Positions 13,335 to 24,981 of a DNA stretch of 64,000 nt are shown here, one piece after another. The stretch's first letter is position 1. Every line of letters starts with the position of its first letter. The stretch lies in contig BDGG01000001.1 of assembly GCA_001949185.1 (NCBI GenBank), positions 6,906,325 through 6,970,324 of the forward strand, read 5' to 3'. Below the pieces are notes generated by a model. The model saw only the letters and a program-made list of their open reading frames with translations, was not told the DNA's origin and made no database searches. A program made the position numbers and the translations under genes. The DNA is from Ramazzottius varieornatus (lineage: Eukaryota; Tardigrada; Eutardigrada; Parachela; Ramazzottiidae).

Positions 13335-13472
13335 CTGGACTCTGGAGGTGGCCAATGTCGGTCTTCCGCCGACTCAGTTCAGCAAGCTTCTACGTGGGAA
13401 GACCGTCTTGCGCACCATAGAAGAAGCCGTTCGATATGTACAAAGAGAGGAAGGTACGGAATCGCGTGATCG
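13335..13472 (+). other. Coding-like segment upstream of polymerase lambda, unassigned
   Basis: An open stretch reads PAWTLEVANVGLPPTQFSKL and continues to YVQREE, followed by a donor-like AAG|GTACGG at 13455. It could be a 5' exon of the polymerase transcript or of an unrelated gene. I cannot connect it in frame to the BRCT exon with confidence. Confidence 0.3.
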
Positions 13473-13608
13473 CCGCAGCAGAAGCCAAGTCTCCTCCGCT
13501 GCCTCCCGTGTCTGGATCATCGACCATTACTCCAACCATCAGAAAGTCAGGTGCGTGGGCCCTTGAGGGTTTATCATTAGACTACAGAAACGTTGGAATC
13601 GGTGGTCC

Positions 13609-16331
13609 ATGGCGAAGTCAATTACAGGTTCGATTGAAGAGAAGAAAACGGGCAAAAAATTCCTGGAGGGAGCGACGATCGGGATTCTTCCGTTGAACAA
13701 CTGCAATGCCCGAGTTACCCTCCTCAGTGAGCGGATCACTGAGTTCGGCGGTGTCCCTCTGCCATACCGGAAGAACACCATGATGTCCTTTGACAAGGCC
13801 ACACACATCGTGGTGAATTTCGAAACACCGATCAAAGATATCGTCACATTCTGCCGTACTGACGCAGACAAGGCCTTCCTTCGAGATTCTCTTCCGAAGA
13901 TCAAGTATGTCCGGTGTAAATGGCTGTCGGAATCCTTTACGAAAGGCGTACGCATGTCGGAAGACGACTATTCGATAAACGCACTTTTACAGGTCAGCCG
14001 TCAGTATTCAAATTATGTTTTCATCAACTCGATAAAATCGTTTTTGAGAGCGGCGCATATTGCCGGCATGTTTGGCTGGAAGCGTGCGCCACCTGGGAAA
14101 ATGGTCTGGTCGAGTTCCTAAGTGGCGCACGTTGTCAGTGTTAATAGCTGACTGCGTGCGCCACCTAGAATTTCGACCTTGTTTCGAGTTTGTTTGCATG
14201 TGGTCTTTAACTTACCCTTTGTTCAGAATAATTCTAATTACTCTCACAGGAAGAAATTACACGAGCTGAGGTTCAGGAACACCTTCACAAGTATCGACGG
14301 TCAACTTCCTTCAGAGATGCGACTGTTCCCAGCAATAGTCAGAGAGAAACGAACTTGGCAAAGAAGGACGGCGAAGCTAAGATTGCGGACAAAAGCCAAC
14401 CTCCCAAGTCCAGCGGTACAGTTTCGCCCGCAGATGTCTCCTCTGGTTGGAAAAGAAACCTAAACGAGGATGATTCTTCGGACTACGAAGATAGTAGTGG
14501 AGAAGTTAGTGACGAGGAAGAAGATTTAGACAGCAGTCGGGAAAAGGAGACGCTGGTCCGCTCAGGCAGCGGCAGCTTTACCGTGTCAGACTCTTTGGTA
14601 AAAATAATGATAAGATTTTGCACATCCCGAAAATGCAAGAAATCATTCACTTACGTATCCCAGTGTTTTTACTTTGTAGAAGGAGAAATATATCTGTGCA
14701 CAAGCGTCGTCCTCGGGCACCAAAAACCTAAATGAGCATCTGACGGTTCCTCTCGAGGTACGAATCCAGTTTCTCACTTGTTGCTATTGCTGTACCCGAG
14801 AGTGACTTTTTTGTTTCAGAAGCTAATGAATACACACAAAAGCCAAGGACAGGAGTTTCGGGCGATGGCTTACGGTAAAGCCATTTCCGCCCTGAGGAAC
14901 TTCCCAAAGAAGATCCAGCGAGCTGAGGTTGGTTCTTTGTGAGACCGACTTCGACGCGCATCTTACTGCAAGGGGTTTCTTCTATCGCAGGATGTAGGGT
15001 CTTTGAGGAATATCGGCGGGAGCATTCTCAGCAAGATCACGGAGATCTTGGAGAACGGTACTTGCCAGAAGGTGGACAACCTTTGTGTCGACGACGAAGT
15101 CAATAAAGCCATCGCGTTATTCTGCAATATTCATGGCGTATCGAGTAAAACAGCCATTAAATGGGCCAGCGCGGTACGTTTTGATTAGTTCGGACTTTAA
15201 GATATGCTTTTTCAGTTCCAACAGATGAAGGCTCAGCAGACAAACTGTGCAAAACTGTTTTTTCAAGTGGCGCACGCTAACAGTGTTGTTGACCGATATT
15301 ATGCGCCACCTGAAGAATGATCTTGTCCAGTTTTTCCAGAGTGCAGCATGTTTTCGGTATGATTGGCTGGACGTGTGCGCCACTTGCAAAGATGATCTTG
15401 CCGGCTTTGTCAGCCTCGATGTTAACAAAATCAAGGTACTTTTGTCATTGCAGAAATTACGGACTTTGGAGGAGCTTTCGACCAAGGTGACACTGAACCG
15501 CGCACAGGTGATCGGTTTGAAGCATTACCACGACTTCCTGGACCGTATCCCACGAAGTGAGGTGGAAGAGATTGAAAAGACGGTGAAGGGCGCAGCCCTC
15601 GATCTTCAAAAAGGCCTCGAGATAGTCACTTGTGGCTCGTACCGAAGAGGCAAGCCAACGTGTGGTGATGTCGATATTCTCATATCGCACCCTGATGGCA
15701 AATCCCACCGAAATTTGTTCGGTCCTCTTCTCGAGAAACTTCGCACTTCCGGTATGAATGAAATCCAAACCCACACGAAAAACAATTTTTTCGGTGGTTT
15801 TTCGGTAAATGTTTTGTTTCAGAGTTTCTGACGGATGATTTGTCGATAAGTGAGGAAAGCTCGCAGAAAAAATATCTCGGTGTTTGTCGGCTTCCGAAAG
15901 AAGACTCCAAGGTAGGCCATGTTTTCCAGCGGACATACTGTATCTCTGTTAGACGTTTCTAATCGAGGACGATGAATTGGTGGATTGTCATTTTTCTGCA
16001 GTTTCGTCGGTTGGATATCATCGTTGTGCCGTACTGCGAGTTCGGTTGTGCCTTGCTGTACTTTACCGGATCAGCCTACTTCAACCGTTCCATGCGGGCC
16101 TACGCCCACAAGCTCAGCATGACACTCTCACATCATTCACTGAACAGGAATGTGGTTCGGATGGTGAGAAACTTTCACGAAACTTTACGACAGATTTCAG
16201 AATGGTTTTTCTAACTGTAGAAAAAGGTGAAGATTTCCGACGGCGAACCATTTCCCAACCTCACAACTGAAAAAGCTATCTTTGAGTGTATGGGACTACC
16301 TTATCGAGAACCCGCAGATCGAGACCACTAG
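13609..16331 (+). CDS. POLL: DNA polymerase lambda (family X)
   Basis: Gap-filling polymerase of base excision repair and non-homologous end joining, nuclear. Exons 13609-13992, 14250-14597, 14680-14757, 14820-14927, 14991-15173, 15454-15751, 15823-15911, 16002-16163, 16221-16331 give 586 residues in uninterrupted phase, close to human POLL (about 575). Order: N-terminal BRCT (about residues 15-120), Ser/Pro and acidic linker, the KYICAQ entry to the 8-kDa lyase domain, helix-hairpin-helix, then the palm. Catalytic residues are visible: [12 protein letters not shown] (metal-binding Asp pair) and [10 protein letters not shown] (third Asp). [12 protein letters not shown] and the terminal [11 protein letters not shown] are typical of lambda. 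BRCT plus the KWVCAQ-like motif favour lambda over beta or mu. Two introns carry inverted-repeat elements. Confidence 0.95.
14026..14180. mobile_element. Inverted-repeat element copy 2
   Basis: In a polymerase lambda intron (13993-14249). Cores GCGGCGCAT / GCGTGCGCCACCTGGGAAAA and AAGTGGCGCACG / CGTGCGCCACCT form a doublet with outer AACTCGATAAAATCG sequence. Confidence 0.75.
15230..15416. mobile_element. Inverted-repeat element copy 3
   Basis: In a polymerase lambda intron (15174-15453). The left arm contains TTTTCAAGTGGCGCACGC; the mid section ATGCGCCACCTGAAGAATGA; the right end GTGTGCGCCACTTGCAAAGA followed by GATCTTGCCGG. Two hairpins are present. Confidence 0.75.
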
Positions 16332-16751
16332 TCCTTGTTTTCAATTTGTTTAGTTTCTAATCAGGCCGCTGCTTCGGATATCGCATGTAATATTCTCACA
16401 ATGGAATTTCTCTGTTTGTTCTACCGGTTTTTTGGTTTTTAAGTACTCTGTTGATCAATGATAATCGAAGCGGAAGATTCGCCTTTTCTTTCAAGTTCGG
16501 CAAGTCACTGATCATCTTTTTGTGGTATTGAAAATGATGAATGGTAACCATTTATAGTCTTCTCATTTCCTCAATCGGTGAAACGGTTAAAAGCTTTAAA
16601 AGATAAAAATATACAAATAAAAGAAAACCCCCCGTGTAAACAACCGGCTAAATCAGAAATCCATGCAGTTATCAAGAAGAGGTAGTAATGTTATCACGGA
16701 AGAACAGTGTAGCAGATACAGAATGAAATATATAAACCGAAAAAGAAAATT
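16332..16751. other. Convergent 3' flanks of polymerase lambda and mannosidase
   Basis: AT-rich spacer between two convergent stops. It holds a probable poly(A) signal for the polymerase and otherwise nothing I recognise. Confidence 0.5.
16616..16621 (+). promoter_or_regulatory. Candidate poly(A) signal (AATAAA) for polymerase lambda
   Basis: AATAAA about 285 nt after the stop codon, in AT-rich sequence. Confidence 0.45.
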
Positions 16752-19700
16752 TCAAATGAGCGGAAAACGAACCGCGCGAATGTGCATGGCGTTCAACCGT
16801 ATCGACGAATCTACCGGTAAGAGCGTTCCCTTCTGCAATGGAGACGGTGGACCTTCTTCCCCATAGGGGAAGCCAAACACCCCAGCGAAGGCTTCCTTCA
16901 AGTTCAAGCTGCCAGTGGACGGCTGACACTTCAGCCCTTTCATTCCCATATCACAACTCTCCACACCCGTTCTGTGCAGCAACATTAGTGCTGACGGACC
17001 TTCCCTGTCCTTTTCAGCCCCTTCACCATTCACCTTGCCGAAAGGCGAGACATTTCCACCCTGGTCATTCTCCACAGCGACGGCTGTGCGGACATTGAGC
17101 AAGTGCACATCACAGGGAAGGTCTTCTTTCAGTCCTACAAAAGCATGTTTAGTACTGTTTGACGGTGATCGTTCAGTCAAGAGGACTGGAGGGTGGAGTA
17201 TGGACTGAGCCATCATCTGGCCAGTCAGAGACAGGACGGGTATGCGTTCTGGAACGGAGGATGTGGACTGCTCGACGACGAGACGGAATATACTCTTGGT
17301 CAGAGCAACGTTGTCGTGGACGGGCTCGCCCATACCTCGGTTGTCGTCTTGGTCCAAACGGCGATCGAGGATAACTTCGAGGGACCCACTGGAAAAGCTG
17401 GCGACTCCTAGAGGCTGCTTGGTCAGCAAGGTGAACCTAAAAACGGGAGAAAAATTTCTTTCACAGAAATCATTATCCTGCCTACCGCAACATTTAGTAA
17501 ATAGGCAGGCGAATGTATGCAGGTACTTGATAGACTATTCAGCTGATTTCCAACCGCCTACGTCCAAAGGTAAGCACAAGATACAAACTGCCAGGTGTAT
17601 TGTAGGTACCTGATGGACTGTATAGAATTTCCTTCGGGTACCTGCGTAGCTTGCGCAGTTAAAACGATCACATATATGTAGGTACGTGAAAACTCAAAGC
17701 CCAATCTCCAAAAAAGTCGAAAGTATGCAGAACAATTCCCGAAGAGCCAACCTGTGTTCCGCGTCTTCGATGTACGCAGCTGCCGGCATCGGGTAGAGAT
17801 TCCCTTGAATGTGAAGTTTGCTGTGCATTTTCCTTCTGATCAGGTGGAAGCCATTCAGATCAGTAACGAAAGACTTGCCGCTGTCGATGCTGGTCTTGAA
17901 GTGCATGGCCAGCTCGAAGTTGCTGGTGGTCGTAATGTCGACGTTGTTCTCAATCTCAGGGGAGAAACCGTCCGGAGTGTCGGTATGGTCCAGGCGGACG
18001 ATGTGAAGAACATTGGGCAGGATCACTTGAAGCTCGGAGACCACCGCGCCACGAATCACTCGGATGACTGGCGAAGAAGGCTCGCCACTTGTGGTCGAAC
18101 CATTCGACGAAGCAACGACATCCTATAACAAAAGATCTTTCGACGATACCGTGAATTTTTGTCGAATTATAAAAATGCTTTTATTACCACGGCTGGTCCA
18201 TCAGGAAGAAACAGGTAGGCTCCACTCTTGTCCTTTGCTTCAACCGTTCCATATTTCTGGAACTTCAAGCGAACGCCCAGCTTGATATTCTTCGGTTTAT
18301 TCACGTATTTCTACATTCGAAGAAACAGCTTTGATCAAGTTACTCGAGCACGACTGTCGACGCAGGTCAATCAGGCAAATAGCTCGACAAAATCGTTTTG
18401 CCAAGTGGCGCACCGTTTCGGCCAATTGCCCTGGAAACATGCGCCACCTGGGAAAAGATCCTTGTCGAGTTCGTTTGCCGAGCTTCCAGTAATGATATAA
18501 AATTCACCTGAAGGTAGCCGGTTTTGCCGTCGAATAGCAGCTGAACGTTGTTGCTTTCCAGGGAAAAGGTCTGTGCGTGAGATTTGTGATGGAGCGAGAA
18601 AGGTTTCGTCACGTCACCATCAGAAATACCAGTACCGTCGGAATCACCAAAGACCTCCACAGTCGAAAGTACCGCTATTTCACCGCCAGTTCCGCCAGAT
18701 TTCACGTCTTTCACCCTGTAGGTCTTCACACCCAGTGCCGGAATTGACGCCCGAAAAACCAGCTGAAAACAATCACCTCTGCTATTCTAACTGAACTCTG
18801 CAAATTTTCCGACATTTTTCCACCGACTTTCTCTGATACGCATAATCAATTACCCATGTTTTTTCAAGCATTTTGCCTTTTCACCACGTTACCTCGTAGA
18901 CTTCAAGTGACATCTGGCCCGATCCAGCTTCCCACAACGGATTAACTTGCGCCACCACCCTCTTTCCCGTTCCTTCCTCCACTACGCTCACCGACGAACT
19001 ATCCACCAACACTGTCACCCTCCGATCCACCGCCTGCCCTAGAGAGTTGAACACCACCAGCCGTTGTCCACTCTCCCCGACTCTTAGCCTTCTTTTCCGA
19101 GGAGGCTTATTGTGCACATCGAAGAACTCATCAGGCAGTAGCTCAGTATCCTGTCCACCAGGAGTGAAACCAGGAGAGCCAAGCAGAAGAAGGAGCGAAC
19201 TGGACAAGACGTCGTTGCAGTTGGCCAAGGCCTTCGTCAGCTTGCGAGCGTAGTCGCTCATAACGTGCGCTTTGGCGGTCCCAGCTACACCGTCGTGGTG
19301 CTGGAAGAGACCAAGAGCTCGACGAGCGATGACCAGCTTGGCGAGGGGGTCGTTGAAGGCTGGGGAAATGGACGCCGGCGAAGCTTTTTGGTCTTTGGCT
19401 AGAGCCATTGCGTAGGCTATTTCTGCCGCCCTGAAAAAATAAAATGTTTCATACCTCCGCTCTGGAATTCTGATCAAACCTTTTCATCGATAAGAAATTG
19501 CATGCAAAGCGCAACGATGGAATATATGACGATTTTCCGTGCGTTTTAAAAGAAAAATTCAAAAGAGAAGAAGCATGGGAGTTGGGAAAAATTTTCACAT
19601 CAGCCCAGATCGTTTTCCAAGTGGTGCACGCTCTCCGTCAATAGACAACAAAGACGAGCGTCACTTGAGATAACGATCTGAGTGAAGTCTTTTGCCGAAG

Positions 19701-22153
19701 TGTCCAAAAACGTTTTCTCAAGTGACGCACGTTGTCGAGGTGATTGGCTGAAAGAGTGCGCCACTTAGAAAAACAGTCAAGTCAAGCTTGTTTGCCGAGC
19801 TTCCACATGAATTTGAATTTCGAAGGTTTGCTTGATCCTGCCTACCGTAAGCGGGCTGTCAGGATTCGGTCCATGCTCTTATAGAAAGGTCTCGACGTGA
19901 AGTACCCGCTCCAGTAATGGTCTTCGCGGTCGGCGTACGTGAAGAAGTCACCGGACAATGTCGGGAACTTGTGCGAGTTCTTCGTTACATCGGCATGGAG
20001 TTCTTCGAAATAATCTTTTAGCGTACCGAACTGAATCTGAAGACGAAAACTCGTTGGGAAGCTTTCTTCTTACTCTATCGTTTCGCTCAAAGTTGCCACG
20101 ACTTATTAATTCAAGACTTACTCGAGTATTCAGCCTAGCTTCTCCGTTGATATACTTGATCAGTTTCTCGTAGTTTTGATATTGCTGGTCCCATTCTTGC
20201 GGCGTATCGTACCGGAAGTCATCGCCCAGTTGCACCATAAGGACGTTCGTACTGTACAGCTGAGCCTTCTTCTTGTACTGGTCCAAGAGAGTCTCCGCTC
20301 TAAAATAAAGAATAAATATTTCTTAGGCTCGAAATTACTTCCGGTTGTTCTTCTGACCGTTCTTTGACGTTGGCAGGCATGATTGGTCTGGGCGGTACCC
20401 TCCAAGGACAAGTGGTCCTCCCACTTCCCGGTAACCTCTTGAAATCGAACTGGCAGCAGATCTTCGGATCGGGTCCACAAGTATGTGGGACATCGTACGA
20501 GTAGAACGGCATGAGATGACACAGCATGTCGGTCTTCCCATCTTGATCCCAGTTCTGTCTCCACTGGAACTCGAGAGACTTCTCTTTAGCCAAGTGTTTC
20601 TTGATGGAGTAGTGGGCTCTTTGAATCAGCATGGCGTCAAAGTTGTTCCATTTCAGCACTTGCGCGACGGTGGGCGACATGCCGAAGGGATCGACCGCCC
20701 AGCCGTGCTTGGGAACCACGTTCTCACCCAGATGGTTCTTGATCCATTCCTGGCCTTCGACGAGCTGGTCGACGATGTTGCCGTAATGGGCATTGGCCTC
20801 GTCAGGCATTACCCAGCCCCCCGTCACGATCTCCAGCTGACCATCTTCTAGCAACCTGGAAGAACAGACCGAAAAATCGATCATCCGACAACCTGCATAC
20901 ACACTGCCACTCGATTAGCGTAGACGCCTGTACTCAGGTTCCTGAGAGGATTAAACGAACTTGTCCAATTCGATTACGCCGTTACGGACTCACTTTTTGA
21001 AGGTGGTTTTTTGTGTCTCATCGGCGCCAGCCCACCATAGAGAGAGGTAAGATATCTCAGCCCAGACGAACTTTCTTCTGGGATTTAACGGTAATTTAAG
21101 GACCATCAGGTCGAAGATAAGCTTAGTTTGGTCCTCGAAGTATTTCTCGAATGTCTTTATCCAGCCTGGAATGCAAATCCACGTTCAAATAGAGCTCTAT
21201 GTCATGAAAGAAGTCTCAAGAGGTAGAAATCGTACCAGGATCGTTATGGGAATGTGGCACGATGAATACTTTCAGGGGACGTTCCGGTGTCCACTGGTCT
21301 TCGTTGTAGGTGATATCGAAACCTTGCTTCCAGACACCTCCATCTGGGTCGTCGAAATCCAGTTTATCATACACGTTGAACATCTGCAGATTGTCAAAAA
21401 CAGACTCCATACGAGGTTTCGAAGCAATAAAACACTATAAGGTCAATTAACAGGATCCACTGGCCTTGGCTATACCTGCATACAGCTTCAACGGACGCAA
21501 TACATGGACGATTGTATGCAGATAGCCGAAAGGCGAGTGCACTTAGATAAACCAGTCTGTGACGCATTACGTCACCGCGAAACGCCCAAATATCGCGGTA
21601 AACCATGATGTCACGCGTAATGATGCCACATTAACCGTAAGCTGGCTTTCCAAATCTGTTTTACCTGGATGTCGGATGCGGACTGCGTCCAGGTTTCGGC
21701 CGGGCATGCAGAAGAATCATTACGTCTCTTCACAGAGGAGACCTGGGAAAGAGGGGAAGACATTCTGTTAACAAGTTTGCTTTCCTGCTCTTTCGTTGGA
21801 ACCGCGTCGTTTGTCTGCTCCGTGACTTTCTCAGCTATGCTTTTCATCTTGTTCTCGTTCTGGTCTCGAAGGATCTTCTCCTGCAACAAGGGTACTTCGT
21901 ACTTCAGCATGGATTTCAATGAGCCTTGCAGACTGACAACTATTTCACGGTTGCGCTGAATGGATGTCTCCAGCTTTTCCACTTTCTTTTCCAGATCGTC
22001 GAGCGCTTCCATCTCTTCGGGTGTCCCTTGCGATACGACCGCTTGTTTCCGCTGTCCATTGGGACTTGTAGAGCTAAGGTCCAGTATGAAATACAGCAGC
22101 AGTGTCACGGCCATAAAAACCACGGCGCAGAAGAAGGCATTGGACAGCCTCAT
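16752..22153 (-). CDS. MAN2A: Golgi alpha-mannosidase II (GH38)
   Basis: Golgi type II membrane glycosidase that trims mannoses during N-glycan maturation. Eleven exons (high to low): 22153-21665, 21383-21236, 21165-20994, 20855-20358, 20299-20122, 20036-19846, 19430-18893, 18762-18508, 18310-18188, 18122-17752, 17436-16752, giving 1,215 residues in consistent phase. The first 25 residues form a signal anchor ([19 protein letters not shown]) followed by a coiled-coil stem. Catalytic landmarks are present: PHSHNDPGW (zinc ligands), [11 protein letters not shown] (nucleophile Asp) and [10 protein letters not shown]. The C-terminal beta domains contain [18 protein letters not shown]. The donor for exon 4 is an internal GTCAGA; only that choice restores the family reading [12 protein letters not shown]2A1 versus MAN2A2 cannot be told apart. 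Confidence 0.95.
18372..18489. mobile_element. Inverted-repeat element copy 4
   Basis: In a mannosidase intron (18311-18507). Left AGCTCGACAAAATCGTTTTG then CCAAGTGGCGCACC; right TGCGCCACCTGGGAAAAG then CTTGTCGAGTTCGTTTGCCG and AGCTTCC. A clean single hairpin of about 118 bp. Confidence 0.85.
19590..19805. mobile_element. Inverted-repeat element copy 5 (two hairpins, two subtypes)
   Basis: In a mannosidase intron (19431-19845). Hairpin one (about 19592-19685) has arms TTCACATCAGCCCAGATCG and CGATCTGAGTGAAG around AAGTGGTGCACGC/GCGTCACTTGA. Hairpin two (about 19700-19804) has AAGTGACGCACG / GTGCGCCACTTAG and ends TTGTTTGCCGAGCTTCC. Confidence 0.75.
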
Positions 22154-23077
22154 ATTTATGGATTATAAAGCAGACACGTCGTCACGAAAAGCCTATCCTG
22201 AAGTCCGTGGTCATCTTGCTTCCGTCTTTCTTCGCGGGATCCAGCATGGGGATTCTGTCACCGTGTGGCCTGCCTAAAAATAGAAATCTCGTCCTCCATT
22301 TGCCTGCAAGATAGAGAGGAAAAGAGCCGAAGCAGCAACAAAATCATCGGGCGCCGCGGTTCACGTTGACAATTTTTGCCCTTGCTGGAACTAGAAGCCA
22401 TTCGGCCTGACGGCACGAGTTACCAGTTTTGTCAGCGGTAAGCAACGTTTCCCGATGGGAGGTTGATGACGTAAGCAAGCCGTGGTAACATGGACGGGCC
22501 CGAAATGTGATGGTGAGCCGGTCTAGCGGGGTACGAGAAATAATGTTGTCAGAAACGAGTTCGTCACCGAGACCAGCTTTTCTGATAAGCGGCGGCTACG
22601 TGCTCTTTATTCCTTTTGCTATGGATAGTTCTTGGATTAATCACTGAAAGGAAGGTTTTCCATATGATGATTGGCTTTATTGATATTGACGCTGTAGTGG
22701 CAAACTGAAACATTCACTAGATTAACACGGAAGTACAGCATGCGACAGAAATCAAGGAGAATGAATAGGGATGGAAAACTTAAAAAGATAGAATGTGTAG
22801 GTAAAAGAGTACTGCAGAAGTTACCGGTAGAAACAGAGACAACAATACAAGAACTCTTCGTGTAACGAGTGGAAGAAAGGCCAACAAGTACAACCACAAA
22901 AGTGATCGCGGCCAAGAGATCAGAGAATACTAAAAGCGTATAACAAGCAAGCCACCGTTGCAAAAACAGCAACGACCAACAAAACTCACGCTCAGAGAAC
23001 ACTATCATACATTTCATGAGTATAATATTATAGTAAGACAAAATAACCACAAGACGAAGAAACGTTCAACGCCCACT
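22154..23077. other. Intergenic, mannosidase 5' flank and CDC14 3' flank
   Basis: About 920 bp. The part near 22154-22600 is expected to carry the mannosidase promoter. A hydrophobic open frame at 22637-23050 (-) directly follows the CDC14 stop and is probably 3' UTR. No repeat or RNA gene recognised. Confidence 0.4.
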
Positions 23078-24981
23078 TCACCGGGTTTTAAGTTTCTTCT
23101 TCTTGACGACCTTTCTCTTCGTGGGTACCGTCGTGTCCCCCACGGTATTCTTGCCCATAGACCTCGTCTGACACCTTTCTGGTCTGGCTTTATCCCTCAT
23201 GGCCTTCTTGGCATTCAGGACGTCACCTTGTGTCACACCAGCCGCGGACTGCTCGACGTCGCTCAGCGAAGTGTCGGAGAGTCCTGCTGAGGGCGAAGAC
23301 TCTACGATGGTGGTCACTTCACTGACTGTTGTCACACCTGTCACGAGGTCCCTCGTCTCGGTAGACTCGGTTATCGTCGTCAAGGTCATCGGAGCAGCAG
23401 CGACTTCGGTGGCAGGAGTGCCAGCAGGAGCTTCGGTAGGAGCTCGGGCCCAAAGGGAGTTCTTGACGGCTTCCAGGTAGTGCTGCTGCTGCCCGATTAC
23501 CGAACCAGGTCTGACTATTCTTACCCAGGCGATAGCTTCACTTGGTGAAAAACCGTTGTGCTACAAAAGGCGTCATTTAGTACCCATCCAAATCCGGAGG
23601 AATGTAGCGCAGCGAACAGACTGACAGAGACACACCCGAGCAAAACGCCCAGGGAACATGACAGCACAGGGTGACAAAAGCATAGTCTCGTGGGACGTTT
23701 ATGACCCGGCTCAGTGTGATTCTCACCTTCATGAGGTACGCTGCGATCAGAGTTCCAGTGCGGCCCAGTCCGGCTTTACAGTGGATCGCCAGGCCGCCTT
23801 TGGCAGTTTCGGCGATATTGAGGAAGGCGTGGAGGATGGCTTCGTTGGGGGATGTGCCGTCGGGGAAGATGAGGTCCTGGTGGTCAAAGCCAGCCGCCGT
23901 GAAACGTTCCGCTGCATACTGCGGACTATTCAGTCGGACAATGGTGCTGATATTGTGCTCTTTGAAATACTTGAAGTATTCTTCGGGTGCGTGGACTGGA
24001 TAACCTTCTAACCGCGTCCTTTGATGAGGACCACTGTAAAATAACCAGCATAAATATTGAAATAGATTTCAGAAGGTAACTGGCTCGACAAACGAACTCG
24101 ACAATATGGTTTTCCAAGTGGCGCATACCATCAGTCAGCCACCCTGACAACATACGCCACTTCCTGAAATTATCTCGTCGAGCTTGGTTGCCGAGTTCCC
24201 CTTTCAAAAAGGTAATTCAGAAATACTCAAAGAAAATCAGAAAATTTTTTGAAAAGCCTTCTAGATGTCTAAAAACGTTCAGCACAATGTTTCAGGTAAA
24301 CCTTCGTGCAAAAAGTGATCAAAGAATATTAGTTTACCAAAATGCGAGGAATTTCGGCGTGATCCAATTAAAGTCTCCATTTTCCACGCGCTCATAATGT
24401 TCATATTCTTGTAAATTGAACTTGTCATAGGTGAAAAATTCACACTGCACCGCTTTGTACAGTCCGACAAGGCAGTCTTTCAGGCTGAGATTGTACGTTG
24501 AAGGTCCACACGAAGCGTCCCTAAACCCGATCAACTCTTTAGCTGAGACGGTCTGCAACAACGCATACGCTTCCTCCGGACTCTTCCCTAGTTTCAGTAT
24601 CGTGTAAGCCCCCACCAACCACGCACCGTTGACAAACTTGCGATCGTCAGTCTGGGAAGAGTAATGTAGGACCTTCTGATCCGAGGGTGACTTGGCAGCG
24701 AGCGCGGCGTTGGTCAGAAGACGCTTGACTTTCTCGCAATAACGATAGACTTTCGCTATGTTCAACGGCCCGAAATCGTCAAAAAAACTGTCGTAGACCA
24801 GCTCGGTGTCGACTGAGAAAGCGATGACATTCGGGAGCTCGGGTGGAGGTGCACTGAGACGGGCGAAGTAGAAAACGTCGGGGATGACTACGACTGCATT
24901 CCTCAGCACATCTTCGAGTGCCGTTGGTGCTTTCTCCTTCGACCCCACTATACTCTCCTGTGAGTCCTCCGTCTCGCTCAT
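23078..24981 (-). CDS. CDC14: CDC14 dual-specificity protein phosphatase
   Basis: Phosphatase that removes phosphate from CDK sites during mitotic exit, cytokinesis and ciliogenesis. Exons 24981-24338, 24033-23727, 23560-23078 give 477 residues in phase. ATG at 24981 (MSETEDSQES) is chosen; the upstream in-frame codon at 25047 is GTG. The N-terminal half is the non-catalytic CDC14 domain (VIPDVFYFARLS, then FVNGAWLVGAYTI). The second domain carries GYPVHAPEEYFKYFKEHN and the active site HCKAGLGRTGT (C-X5-R). The family segment IAWVRIVRPGSVIG follows. The tail is Ser/Thr-rich then strongly basic (KRKVVKKKKLKTR), a likely nuclear or nucleolar signal. It is shorter than the human isoforms. One intron holds an inverted-repeat element. 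Confidence 0.93.
24079..24200. mobile_element. Inverted-repeat element copy 6
   Basis: In a CDC14 intron (24034-24337). Left GGCTCGACAAACGAACTCGA then TTTTCCAAGTGGCGCATAC; right ATACGCCACTTCCTGAAAT then CTCGTCGAGCTTGGTTGCCG. Single hairpin. Confidence 0.85.

Noticed and set aside
22637-23050. Hydrophobic 137-codon open frame on the minus strand
   Set aside because: It begins just past the CDC14 stop, has no splice or start context, and its hydrophobicity is what T-rich sequence gives by chance.
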